This document shows, one piece after another, positions 36,901 through 47,802 of a DNA stretch of 64,000 nt. The notes under the pieces are model-generated. The model searched no databases, was not told the origin of the DNA, and saw only the letters and a program-made list of their open reading frames with translations. Source of the DNA: Elysia crispata (taxonomy: Eukaryota > Mollusca > Gastropoda > Plakobranchidae); assembly GCA_033675545.1 (NCBI GenBank), contig JAWDGP010007407.1:410001-474000 (forward strand), written 5' to 3'. Both the position numbers and the translations under genes were made by a program. Every line of letters begins with the position of its first letter. Within the stretch, counting starts at the first letter, position 1.

Positions 36901-38636
36901 CAATCATTATTGAACTCATGAGATTTTGCCTTAGGCTTTCTTTTAGAATTAGGACATTTTTTTTAATGAAGCCCAATGGAAGCCATTATTTAAAAAAATA
37001 TTTCATGCTTTATTCACCAGGGTATTTAAGATTATTGCTTATTCAGAAAAAAAAACCCAAATGATTTTAGAAAATGAAATCTCTCGAAACAAAGCGATTT
37101 CAATATTGGACTTTGCAAATGGTACATAGAGTCAATCTTTTTTTTCTTGGTGAAATTTAGGTAACCATAACGTTTTATTTACCAAGAAATACAAAAGTAT
37201 TACTTTTCTTTTGAAATGCATCACTTTGTTATGTTATTCAACTTTTTCAATCTGTAGTTTTCAATAAATAAAGAGTGAAGATCTTATTGTTTTCCTCCAG
37301 TACCTTCAACAAGTTACAGAGACAGAAAACAGGCAGCTCAACAAACTTATCAATAAATTTCATGCAGTAAAAATGAACTTTTGCATTCCAATGTTCTAAA
37401 TTGAAAAGTAATTTACAAGATTTACCCACTACATGTAGACTCTATATATAATATAAGCAAGTATAATTTTGCAGAAGTGTAAAAATTCGTTTTCTTGAAT
37501 TCTTTTAATGATTAATTGTCCTCAAAAAAGAAAAAAAAGAAAAAGAAATATAAATAAGAATAAGAATAATTGAAGACTTAAAATAAGCCAGTCAATTGGA
37601 GTGCACCATTTAGAAAAGTCTTTCTGTTTAGAAAAGACGTTAAAAAGACCAACTACATAATCAAATTTGCGAGCAGTGATATTTTAAAAAGACATTGAAT
37701 TAAGCAAATCACATCTGCGATAGATAGTGAATATTGCTGAAATTGAACATGCTGTCCTCAAATCATATGTTGCTCATTTTTTCATTCAGATTATAACAAA
37801 TATATATAAAAACTAACAAAACATTTAAGAGGTAGAGAAGTCATTTAGTAATGGCTAAAAGTTTCAGTCATTATTGAACTCATGAGATTTTGCCTTAGGC
37901 TATCTTTTAGAATTAGGACATTTTCTTAAATCAAGACCAATGGAAGTCATTATTAAAAAAAAAAAATTATTTCATTATTTTTTCACCTGGAAATTTAAGA
38001 TTACTGCTTATTCAGGAAAAAAAAAACCAAGTGATTTTAGAAAATCAAGTCTCGCAGAACAAAGCGATTTCAATATTGGACTTTACCAATGGTATATAGA
38101 GTGCAATTTCTTTTTTCTTGGTAAATTTTAGGTAACCATAATTTTTTATTTACCAAGAAATATTTAAGTATTACTTTTCTTATGGAATGCATCACTTTGT
38201 TATGTTATTTAACTTTTTCAATCAGCAGTTTTCAATAAATAAAGAGTGGAGATCTTATTGTTTTCCTCCAGTACCTTTAACAATTTACAGAGACTTAAAA
38301 CAGGCATTTCAAAAAATTTATCAATAAAATCCTTGCAGTAAAAATGAACTTTTTCATTCCAATATTCTAAATTGAAAATTAATTTACAAGATTTACCCAC
38401 TACATGTAGACTATATGTATATAAGCGAAAATCATTTTGCAGAAGTGCAAAATGTATTGTCTTGAATTATTTGAATGATTAATTATCCTAAAAAAAATTT
38501 ACTGAAGTGAGCAGTGATATTTTAAAAAGACATTGAATTAAGCAAATCAAAACTGTGATAGAAACTGAACATTGCTGAAATTGCACATGTTGATCTCAAA
38601 TTATATGTTGCTGATTTTTTTAATCAGATTATAAAA

Positions 38637-38705
<69 letters not shown>

Positions 38706-38756
38706 AAAATACATGTAAGAGAAAGAGAAGTCATTTAGTAATGGCTAAAAGTTTCT
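36901..38756. repeat. Tandem duplication, two units of about 0.9-0.97 kb
   Basis: Unit 1 is about 36901-37867 and unit 2 about 37868-38756. Both begin TCATTATTGAACTCATGAG and end AGTCATTTAGTAATGGCTAA. Identity is roughly 85-90% by eye with indels; unit 2 carries a (TA)n tract at 38639-38700. Each unit holds a 60-residue minus-strand frame, but differences between these mostly change the amino acid, so I do not call a gene. Confidence 0.9.
38639..38700. repeat. (TA)n microsatellite
   Basis: About 30 TA units inside unit 2 of the tandem duplication. Confidence 0.95.
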
Positions 38757-39520
38757 GTTCAAAGACTTGCTTATAAATAACTTCTTTCTATCCAGTTTTA
38801 AAAAGATTGTGTTTATTGTTCCTTCAACTTAACAAGCTGGCCACTAAACATTTCAAATATTATACTCCTCTACAAAAAGAACAAAAAGATTTATATATTT
38901 TTAAATGCACAGAGATTGAAAATCTGTGAACAATGTTGCACTTTTTGAAAAATTGATCAAGTTTTAAAATTGATTTCTCAAAGTATTGGTATATGGATAG
39001 CAAAAGAAGTAGGGGGGGGGGAGACCCACAGACTTTAAAAATGTATTTATACGTAGTTGCTGTTAAAAGAGTTGGATTAAATTAAAGGAGGTCCATTGCA
39101 AGCACTTTTATGTAGTGCCTAAGATACTGTATTATTTCAGTATTATTTAATTTCATCTCAATTGAGCTATTCTATTTTTTTAATACATGTACAAACCAGG
39201 CGTAGAACACACATTTTACATCATTAATTTTTGTGAATAGTTGTTAAAAAGAGTAAATGTAAAAATTTCAAATAAAATAATGAGTATGTTATGCCCATCA
39301 GAGAGGGTATTTTATACCTAAAAATAGTAGAATGTTTTCACCTATGCTTTTCATTTATAATCATAATCTGTAAAGACTTTTCTAAATAAATTGGAAAATG
39401 AGAGTAACCAGGAAAAGAGCTATAATATATATAAAAAGGTAGTCAAAAACAAGGGATGTTTATTTTTTAAATTCATCCTAATGTTAGCTGAATTAAGAGA
39501 AAGTATTGCTACAAGTCCAG
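38757..39520. other. AT-rich stretch with no gene seen
   Basis: No frame or element recognised. Confidence 0.5.
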
Positions 39521-40121
39521 TTCTTTTTTTTTTTTTTTTACACTTTTATAAGTAATATTATAACCATTTGCAGTAGCATTACTACCAATGGACATTAATG
39601 AAGGGCCTTTCCCATCTAAATCTTGAAAAAAAACTTGGCTCAAACCGAAGTAGCCAAGAATCAAGGTCATCCTTTCTGTCCACAAAAGCCGGTAATTTAG
39701 GCATCTTGAATTTAGAATTCTCTCCTTCATGGACCGATCTTTTGCTGCCTGATGTAAGGTTGTGTTCACTTTGCTGACTTGCCTGTGCTTGTATCTTTGC
39801 CAACTCTAACTGTGTCCTCATTTCCTCCATCTTTAACCTCTCTTCAGCTTGTAGTTTAGCTTCTCTCTCTTCTTTCTCAGCTTGAAGTTTAGCCTCTCGC
39901 TCTTCCTTTTGAAGTTTAGCTTCTCGCTCTTCCCTTTCAGCTTGAAGTTTAGCTTCTCGCTCTTCCTTTTCAGCTTGAAGTTTAGCTTCTGCTTCTCTCT
40001 GTTCCTTCTCAGCTTGTAATTTGCGCAATTTATCCATTTGTTCAATAATAAAATTTTTCTTTTCATCTCCTCGTAACTGCAGTTCCTCAGCAATCTCTTT
40101 AATTTCTTGAATAGACGACAT
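39521..40121 (-). pseudogene. Gag-like coiled-coil fragment ending in poly(A)
   Basis: The frame starts with ATG at 40121 and reads MSSIQEIKEIAEELQLRGDE, then a charged coiled coil made of repeated EEREAKLQAE units (residues about 35-105), then FKMPKLPAFVDRKDDLDSWL, the start of a retrotransposon Gag domain typical of gypsy elements in invertebrates. After RFE the Gag similarity ends abruptly, the frame closes at 39582, and a run of A (T on the + strand, 39524-39539) follows. This could be a poly(A)-tailed retrocopy of a spliced transcript, or a broken Gag. It is on the same strand as gypsy element 1, which lacks gag, but 5 kb away. Confidence 0.6.
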
Positions 40122-40321
40122 TATGGAGCTTTATCAGCTGAGAGTGCTATATGAAAATAGAGACGCTTCGAATACTCACGTAAAAACACACGACACGGTT
40201 TACGCAGAACACACTGCTGGCCTCGAGCAGTGGCCAATAATATATAATAATATATAATATAATATATAACATATAATAATATATAATAATAAAATTGATT
40301 ACCTAGTTTAAATCTTGGTTT

Positions 40322-40368
40322 GCCATGACTCCAGAGTTTCTAGCCCGTGCGGCTCTCTTCAGATGGCT
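40322..40368 (-). ncRNA. Hammerhead ribozyme (type I-like) of a Penelope-like element
   Basis: On the minus strand: stem I 5' arm GCCAT, core CTGAAGA, stem II (AGCC/GGCT, loop GCACG), core GAAA, mini stem III ACTC/GAGT with a 2-base loop, C at the cleavage position (40327), then stem I 3' arm ATGGC. Stem I is five perfect pairs and every core base fits CUGANGA...GAAA...UH. The only defect is at the base of stem II, where G faces A instead of C. It directly follows a PLE C-terminal fragment. Hammerheads with tiny stem III in PLEs are established; cleavage here is predicted weak because of the G:A pair. Confidence 0.75.
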
Positions 40369-40379
40369 GTGGGTAATGG

Positions 40380-40729
40380 CCGGTGGTTTGTGTTTACGTT
40401 TTACAGCAGGAAACGTTTTCGGTGCACGCAGTGCGAGAGAATCTCCTTTCTTTTGTTCAGGAAGGGAGCTTTGGTTAAAATTTGATATTTTTCCTCCAAA
40501 CAAAGTTTGCACACTCTTTTTTCTGGTATATATGGTTTAACTTTTTTTTAATGATTTCCCATTGAATGGTGTGTTCTATATTCTTGTCTTTTAGTTCCCA
40601 AATGTGCTCACTGAGCTTCGTATCTTTCTTCTTATGAACTAGTTTGAATAATGATTTATGTTGATCACATCTGGTTTTAAATTCGTTATCTCTCCTTTTA
40701 CATACATGACCCAGACTATTTGCCTCCAT
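40380..40729 (-). mobile_element. Penelope-like element C-terminal fragment
   Basis: The frame contains HKSLFKLVHKKKDTKLSEHI followed by WELKDKNIEHTIQWEIIKKK and a Y...KEC motif, then shifts frame near 40500 into a second frame that runs into the hammerhead. The same block order occurs at 28.9 and 43.6 kb. No RT remains, so the copy is truncated at its 5' side. Confidence 0.7.
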
Positions 40730-40770
40730 CTTTACCTAGAATCTAGATGTCTCGATAATTCTAATTCTAC

Positions 40771-40838
40771 AGTCAAACATATTCCAACTGCCCCGGGATT
40801 TAAAAATCAAAACAAACTTTGCGTCCGTTTCGCATTCT
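40771..40838. repeat. Direct repeat flanking the LINE, left copy
   Basis: GATTTAAAAATCAAAACAAA and GTTCGTTTCGCATT-type sequence here is repeated at about 42920-42990, on the other side of the LINE. Confidence 0.7.
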
Positions 40839-41255
40839 TCTTCTTCTTCTTGTTCTCGGATGCTTTGGGTATCAAACTGCAATCCCGGCCTTGGCAATGA
40901 AGGCTGCCGTTCTCTCCAACTCATGAGGGGGTCCATAAAGTTTCGTGGTCATGTCCACAGCCTCATTCCATATGGACTGTCGGAGGGCGTCATATGTTTG
41001 GCAGTTCTGTAGCACATGTTCAGCCGTTTCTGCCGCCTCTCCACAAGAGCAGAGATTTGTCTCTCCAACTTTGAAAACTCTGTTCATGTGGTGCCTCAGT
41101 CGGTTATGTCCAGTCCTGAGTCTAAATATAGTGGTTTGACCGCGTCTGTCTAGTTGGTGCACTCCATCTTGTCTGTTAAATTCCGGGTGGCTCTCTTTCT
41201 ATCTGCTCCAGTTGTGATCCTTCTTTCGCCAGGCTGTCTGCTCTTTCATTGCCTT

Positions 41256-42008
41256 CTATTCCACAGGAGCTGGGATCCATTGTAGGACCAGGGACTGGGT
41301 ATTTTGTACCGCATTCTTGAAGCCCTTAGCCAGTTGTTGTCTTTCTGCTCCTCTTAAAACTTCCAGCTTTTCTAGGACGGACCTAGAGTCGCTCAGTATG
41401 ACTGCTTTAGCTTGGGGTATGGATGGTGTAGTCCTCCCTAGAATGGTGAGTGCTTCCATGATAGCTTCCAGCTCGGCTCTATAGTTGGAGCAATGTATCC
41501 CAGTCGGTATGGAGCTTTCAGTTGTTTTTCCATCTGGCATTTCTATGTATACTCCGCTACCCCCGTTTGTTACTGCATTCTCTGCTGATCCGTCTGTATA
41601 AACCCTTATCCATTCTTCTTTTGGGAAGTTTTCGTTTAGGTAGGTGGATGTTAAATCTTTCAGTTCCAAATCTGAGTGCTTATGTTTACTTTCAATAGAT
41701 CTTATGTGGCTCCGTATTTCAATTTGGGGTTGTTTTTCCCATGGCGGTGTGGAGGCATGTGTTTCCAGCGGTGTGAGGTTTTTTATTTCTTGAATAATTT
41801 CATTTTCTGTTTCAATAAGTTTTGATTCTTTGGCAAAGCTGCTTCTTTTCAGTCTTCCTTTGTTAAGATTGTTGATACGCTTGTGCATTTTGCTGGTTGG
41901 CTGTGCTTTGTATTTAGTCCGCTCAGTCAAAAGTTTCCTGTCTCTTCGATCGAGCATGGATTCTATTTGGCTTTGACTCTCCATTATACGTATTGGTGTG
42001 GACTTCAT
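41256..42008 (-). pseudogene. LINE linker and RNase H domain
   Basis: A charged linker leads to YTDGSAENAVTNGGSGVYI, then a NYRAELEAI block and ILSDSRSVLEKL, the D-E-D order of RNase H. The frame ends early at 41256; the distal part is in other frames. Confidence 0.85.
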
Positions 42009-42048
42009 ACCCCTGTGATGATTCTAAGGTTTTGGTTTTGCACGGAGA

Positions 42049-42813
42049 TTACCTTTGTACATTGCTCTTGGCTGCCATACCCCATGATGTTACACCATAC
42101 TCCAAGACTGGTCGGACATAGCCTGTGTAGGTCTTTTTTAGAATATTTGAGTCAGCTCCCCATTCTAATCCAGCTAATTTTCTTAGGATACATGTTCTGG
42201 TTAATCCTTTTTGGTGGCAAGTGTCAATGTGGGTTTTCCATGTGAGTCTTGGGTCGAAGGTTATGCCAAGGTATTTAGGGTTGTTCTCTTCTATTAGTTT
42301 CTGACCATCTAGTGTAAGGGTCACAGTAGGTTTTTTCGTTGACAATGTAAAAATGGTGAAGGTTGTTTTTTTTGCATTGGCTTTCATGATCCAATCTTGT
42401 GTCCACATGTTTAGATTCTCTAGTGCATTTTGTAGTCTCACTTTCGCAGTTCCAATATTCTCTTCAGTTGTCCATATAGCCAGATCATCAGCATAGAGTG
42501 CTGCATTGACTCCCTTTGGTATAACTGACTGGATGTCATTGATGTATATTGAGAAGAGGGTTGGGGATAAAACACTGCCTTGGGGGACTCCTTCTTTGAG
42601 GGTGTGGCAACGGCTTAAGTGCTCTTGAATTTTTACTCTCGCTTTTCTCTTTCTAAGGTATTCTGTTATCCACTGATGCATTTTCCCTGTAATTCCATAC
42701 TTTTGTAGTTTGTATGATAATCCCTTTTTCCAAACCCTATCAAATGCCTTCTCCATATCGATCCATACTGCAACTGTGTTTTTCTTCTCCTGAAAGCCTT
42801 TAAAAACAAACAC
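42049..42813 (-). pseudogene. LINE reverse transcriptase domain
   Basis: A 254-residue open frame. It shows the RVT_1 blocks in order: DMEKAFDRVW (first catalytic D), PQGSVLSPTLFSIYINDI, LYADDLAIW (catalytic DD) and the KYLGITFD block. Catalytic residues are kept. The frame opens at the 5' truncation point with no real start codon. Confidence 0.9.
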
Positions 42814-42918
42814 AGATTTGCACGGTTTGGATTATATCTAGGTCTAGATCACTTAAGAGATCTAAATCTAGATCTATTATTCTAAATGAGAATAGGCTAA
42901 CCTCCTAAATCTTGTTTC

Positions 42919-42990
42919 GACAGTCCAGCTTATTTCAACCGCCACGAGATTTAAAAATCAAAACAAACGTTGTGTGTTCGTTTCGCATTG
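42919..42990. repeat. Direct repeat flanking the LINE, right copy
   Basis: Matches 40771-40838 over about 70 bases with a few differences. It is too long and diverged for a normal target-site duplication, so the LINE may have landed between two older repeat copies. Confidence 0.7.
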
Positions 42991-43281
42991 AAAACAAACA
43001 CAGATTGATACGACTAATTAAAATGTCTACCTAGCTCCATGGTTTGTCTCGCATGCTTAGTAGGGTTTAAAGAGGCTTTTCAAATGCCGTTTTGTAAATC
43101 CGTAAAACAACTTTGAGATTTAAAAATATACCCAGGTAAAATCGCGTGATCTGGAGTAGCTTTGCCATATCTTTTTTTTTTTTTTTTGATTTTATAGGCG
43201 GCCCACAATAATCTGAAGACCCATTACACGTTTCAGGTTACAACCTTTATATACATACATACATACATGTATATACATACA

Positions 43282-43284
43282 TAC

Positions 43285-43332
<48 letters not shown>
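43282..43332. repeat. (TA)n microsatellite with CATA/GTA edges
   Basis: TA tract preceded by ATAC units. Confidence 0.9.
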
Positions 43333-43427
43333 TACTTAGGAAGCACAAAATCAGAAAAGTGCTCAACTTCTCAACTTTAAGATTAAATGAGCTCAAATAA
43401 GTTAAGAAAACTCTAGATCACTTACTG

Positions 43428-43478
43428 TCATTCGCTGCACATAATGTTTCGATGATTTACATCTCTTCAGGCGAATAG
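43428..43478 (-). ncRNA. Hammerhead-ribozyme-like motif after PLE C-terminus (cleavage site altered)
   Basis: Minus strand: stem I ATTCGC / GCGAAT (six perfect pairs), core CTGAAGA, stem II GATG/CATC with a 5-base loop, core GAAA and a mini stem III ACAT/ATGT. GCA lies between stem III and stem I where a single non-G base is expected, so cleavage is unlikely as written. It lies about 30 bases after the end of a PLE C-terminal frame. Confidence 0.6.
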
Positions 43479-43499
43479 CAGGCTCTGATACTTCCAGTC

Positions 43500-43775
43500 C
43501 ACATTTTTGAGAAGATGTTTCTCGAAGTGTCGACATTGGGAGAGCATCTCATTTCTTTTCTTCAGGCTTGTTTTTTCCGTAAGAATGAAGAAATTTTCAG
43601 CTATGCACAGATTGCATTTTTTATTTGCTGTTGAGTAAGGCCTCGCTTTGCTAACAATTCTCCACGAGAAGGTGAAATCTGTCTTGGGTTGCTTTTATTT
43701 CCATATATGTTTGATAAGGGTTGCTTCAGATCGCTTGTGTTCTAGTCTGAAGCTGAAAGTATGTAAGTCACTTAT
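43500..43775 (-). mobile_element. Penelope-like element C-terminal fragment with C-x2-C and CRH motif
   Basis: One frame with a single TAA reads FSFRLEHKRSEATLIKHIW, (stop), a W-R-I-V-x-K-A-R-P-Y block, KKCNLCIAENFFIL, then KRNEMLSQCRHFEKHLL. The C-x2-C and CRH pair forms a zinc-finger-like set that is conserved at the C-terminus of GIY-YIG PLE proteins. It is the best-preserved C-terminus in this window. Confidence 0.75.
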
Positions 43776-43856
43776 GTGTCCTTTTAAAATCGTTTTCCTT
43801 ATTTCCTACGTAATTGTCTATAATTTTTGTGCATTTTTGCTCTACAATGCTGTTGA

Positions 43857-45985
43857 CGGGCATCCTTTCTCTAGAAGCTATCATCTTTGACCCCCACCCA
43901 ATTTTTTTCTTTTCTTTCAATTCTCGTTTTCAATATTTCTTTTACTGTCAACTTTCTGATAAGTCAACAGCTGGAGCATCTCACAGATACCATGTTATCC
44001 CCTCCCTCGAATAGCAAAGTGAGAATGCAGTGCTTCAATAACTAGATTATCCCAACCTTTATTCTTTTTGGTTCACTTCATTCCCTGACATACTCAATTA
44101 CAGGCTTTATGTCTTCCCATTCCTCAATAAAAATTCATTATATAAAAAAATAAAAAAGGTTTACCCGCAATGCTTGATATAATGGATTAAAGTCTCCGGG
44201 TCAACCTCTCCCTCACCTCAAGGCTTAGTTCTCCAACTTTTAGTTGCTATCGGTGCCTGAAATACTGGATTAAAGGATCCGAGTCCTCCCACACCCAAAT
44301 AAGTTTCTAGATTTTCGTCCGATGCCCCAAATACTAGATTTAAAGATCCGTATCAACCCACAGATCAATTTAAAGCGTTAAATAAATACAAAAACATAAA
44401 TGTATTACTCAGCCAGTATAATTTCTAGTGTTACCATCGGTGTCCAAAACACGGGATTATAGGCTTCGTGTCAATCCAATTACCCTTCAATTGTGTAAAT
44501 AAGATAAATATCAGTCACTTAATATATCAAACAAGAGTCTCAGACTCGAAGTGGAAACTAGAAATAAAGAAATAACCAATATAAGTTAATGTTTTATGAA
44601 TGATTTCAAATAGAGATTTTTTCATTTTGCATGTCAACAAGGGTTGAAGAACTCCCATGATGACAGCGACACAAGGGCTACGCAAAACCGTAATCGCTCC
44701 AAGGGAGTCATTAAAACAGGACCCCCAATCGGATGCCTGCCTATTTAGCAAAGAACACACTGGAAAACCCGGCCAAACTCTGATTACACTACACTCCTCC
44801 ATCTCCAATGGCACTAGCACCTTCCTTACAAAGAAAGGAGAAATGGTCATTGACCCAGCCTCTTGATCTTTCCTCCTCCTGCAGCAGTAAACAGTTAACC
44901 TACCGCATCTTTTAGGCTGCCAGGAATCAAACGGAGCCGCTTCATGTGAAAGGCAGCCTCTTTCCAGAAGCGATCATCTTCGACCCCCCTCCATCCGACC
45001 AATGTAGCATCATTCCTCTCAGGGGTGCCATTATATTAGCCCCACCCACTTTTCCTTTTCTTTCAATTCCCGTTTTTTAATTTTCCTTCTACTGTCAGCT
45101 TACTGATAAGTCAATAGCTGGAGCATCTCACAGATAACATTTTATCCCCTCCTTTAAATAGCAAAATGACAATACAGAGCCTGAATAACTGGATTCAAGG
45201 CTGTATGCTATCCCAACCTCCAATTTATTCTTTGTGGTTCACTTCTTTGCCTGACATACTGAATTACATGCTTCATCTCATCCCATGCCTCAATAAAATT
45301 CATAATATAAAAAGGTTACCTTCAATGCATGAAATATTTGTTAAAATGCTCCGGGTCAACCTCTCCCTCACCTCAAAGCTTAGTTCTCCAACTTTTAGTT
45401 CCCATCGGTGCCTGAAATACAGGATTAAAGGATCCGAGTCCTCGCACACCCAAATAAATTTCTAGAGTTCCGTCCGATGCCCAAAATAAAAGATTAAAGG
45501 CTGCGGATCAACCAAGCGTTAAATCTAAAAACATTTACATGTATCACTCAACCGGGATAACTTAGTTCTAGGGTTACCATCGGTGCCCAAAATACTGGAC
45601 TAAAGGCTCTGTGTCAACCGACCAACCCGTTTAAATTTCCAGGATAACCATAGGTACCTAATTACTGGATTAAAGGCTCAGGGTCAACCCACTATGTGCC
45701 CCAAATACCGGATTGAAAACTCTGTGTCAACCCATCCATCCTTCATTGTGTAAATAAGATAAATATTAGTCAATATATTAAAGAAGAGTTCCAAAATCAA
45801 AGTATAAACCATATAGAAAAGAATAATCAATATAGGTTAATGATTTATGAATGATCTGAAATAGAGATTCTCCAAGTTACCGGTCCACGGGTCTAACAAC
45901 CTCTGACGATAAGAGCGAGACAAGAACCATGCAAAAACCGTTATCGCTCCAAGGGAGACGTTAAAAAGCGCCCCCAACGGATGCC
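43857..45985. repeat. Diverged tandem duplication of about 1.1 kb units carrying a minisatellite
   Basis: Unit 1 is about 43857-44865, unit 2 about 44945-45985. Shared blocks in order: GAAGC(T/G)ATCATCTT..., GATAAGTCAA(C/T)AGCTGGAGC, CTCCGGGTCAACCTCTCCCT, GTGCCTGAAATAC, ATGAATGAT(T/C), and CGCTCCAAGGGAG. Inside, a core close to AATACTGGATTAAAGGCTC followed by G-GTCAACC recurs every 60-85 bases: about five times in unit 1 and seven in unit 2. No protein is evident. Confidence 0.8.
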
Positions 45986-45989
45986 CGCC

Positions 45990-46950
45990 GACTTAGCCAG
46001 GTATTCGACGGCAACCGTGGTCAAACTCTTATTACAGTACATGTGTGCAAATCTCTAGATCCAGCCAGCTTTTCTTGGGCACTCTAAATCTAGATCTAGA
46101 ATCTATAGCAAAATAATGACAAATAAAACATGAAGTATAAAATCTTGATAAAAATTTATGCAGTCACGATCCATTTTCACCGATCCCAACTTTTAACTTC
46201 ATCCAATGATATATTTCTATGTAATTCTCTGCACACCTGCCGATAACTGTATGCTTCGCCATGTTGACGGCAAAGAACTTAATTTACTTCTCAAAGTAAG
46301 ACCTACATCTAGATTCTGAATCTTATAGCAAAATCAAAATAAGATTAAAAAGTTGAATTTATCGATATTGATCCTAACAAAATTTTCCAGAATATTAGCA
46401 CTATGTTTTTTTTTCGTTGAAAAAGAATAGGGTTTTTAGATCTTTTGTAGAAATTAATTGTGAAATGCGAATGCAGGAGAGCTAAGCGCTTCTTTTATAT
46501 CCTTTTCTTTAATCGGGGTGCCTAGCTACGGCATCCTTCGTCAAGTCGAATCAGTGGATAGACATGACGTCACAGTCTCGCCAATTGTCGACACTCACCT
46601 AAAAACTCTGACGTCATAGTTGGCAGATTGTCAGAAGCAAGATCTTCTGGTACTATGGCGATTCCTATCATATTCCAATTTGTAATTATGCAAATTAAAC
46701 TGACCAGCATCTACACTAACTAAATCTAAGCACCGGTATGATTACAAACATACAATACCTAAAGACTAAACAAATACAAATATCTTGTCTCACCGTATAT
46801 GTAGCATAACTCTTTCGAAGCTAGGAAATATTAGGCTCCTGCTCAGGAAAACAATTTGATGGTTAGATGGTATCTCATCCCATCTTCAGATTAGAATTCT
46901 ATAGAGCAATGGTTACATGGCCCACTCTGGTTTAATCGCGGCGCTTTGCG
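45990..46950. other. No gene seen; carries paired TGACGTCA stretch
   Basis: Near 46563 and 46610 TGACGTCA appears twice, in two diverged direct copies about 46 bases apart that also share a TTGTC end. A related stretch lies near 30.2 kb. Confidence 0.4.
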
Positions 46951-47802
46951 TTTCCAGACGATCCTGGCGAACTGACGCTGTGGATTATTGTTTTGATGTT
47001 GTAACCGAATGGTAAATTTATTTTCTTTGTGTTTGTGTTTGAAGTTTGTGCCTCAGTCGCTAACCCCCTCTCTTAACAGTCACCATATTCGATCCATGGG
47101 TGGATCAATCTTGAGGATGCTTCTAATCCCTCCATATCAGCAATATTTAATGGAGCTAGGCGAAAAATGAGGACTATCTAACCGAGCATTTTTAAAACAC
47201 CTAGAAAATTCAAATTTGGCTTAAGATTGTAAATTACCTTAATGATTTGAGTGATGCTATCATTTTTCACCGAAGTAGTATTTTCCGAAAATTAAAGGCA
47301 AAAATGTGATTATTTTGTTCTTAAAAGAAAAAGGCAAATGTGGCAAATAAACACCATGGTCCCGCTCGCTGAACGGGGTTTGCAGCTTGTTAAGATAATG
47401 GTGATAATTATCAACATAGAGCGTGCATTTTAAATTATGTGAGCTAAAAGTGTGTCTAGATTGTTCAGAGAACTTTACCTCTGCAAGATATATCACTATG
47501 CGTCTTCATTGTGTCATCTTATGAGGCTTTAGTCATGGTTCAGCCTCAGATTGTTTACTGCCCAAAAGCAGAATGTAAGGCAATGCCTTTCCATTTCTTT
47601 TGAGTCACACTTTGGAAAATGCCGTAATCCATAACTTAGCTTAGTCATGGTAAGTTGCGAAGCACATTTAAAAAAAAAAACAAAGCAGAGCGCGTTCCAA
47701 ACTTTACAAAACAAAACAAAAAGCACGTAAGCTGTTTTCGGCTTAACGCTTTCATCGGGCACAAAAACAAAAAATCGCACCCGAATGTTCACACATCATA
47801 GT

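Larger units (their letters stand above)
40840..42813 (-). mobile_element. LINE retrotransposon with RNase H (I-clade-like), 5' truncated
   Basis: Order on the minus strand: RT (42813-42049) with WIDMEKAFD, GVPQGSVLSP and the catalytic YADD; frameshifts near 42040 and 42010; RNase H (about 41540-41256) with VYTDGSAEN and later catalytic-type residues; then a C-terminal CSCG...ETAEH...C cysteine-histidine motif near 41040. An ORF2-type endonuclease is missing because the 5' end is lost. The 3' end is an (AAG)n-type tail near 40840-40856. RNase H in this order points to the I group of LINEs; the exact clade is not decided. Several stops and shifts make it inactive. Confidence 0.88.

Noticed and set aside
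37247..38400. Two related 60-residue minus-strand frames (37247-37429, 38218-38400) beginning MGKSCKL
   Set aside because: They sit in the tandem duplication and differ at about 17 bases, most changing the amino acid. This looks like neutral drift, not a conserved small protein.
46800..46870. Minus-strand CTGAGCAGGAGCC...GAAAGAG resembling a hammerhead
   Set aside because: The first core box reads CTGAGCA rather than CTGANGA, and stems I and III do not form; too weak to call.
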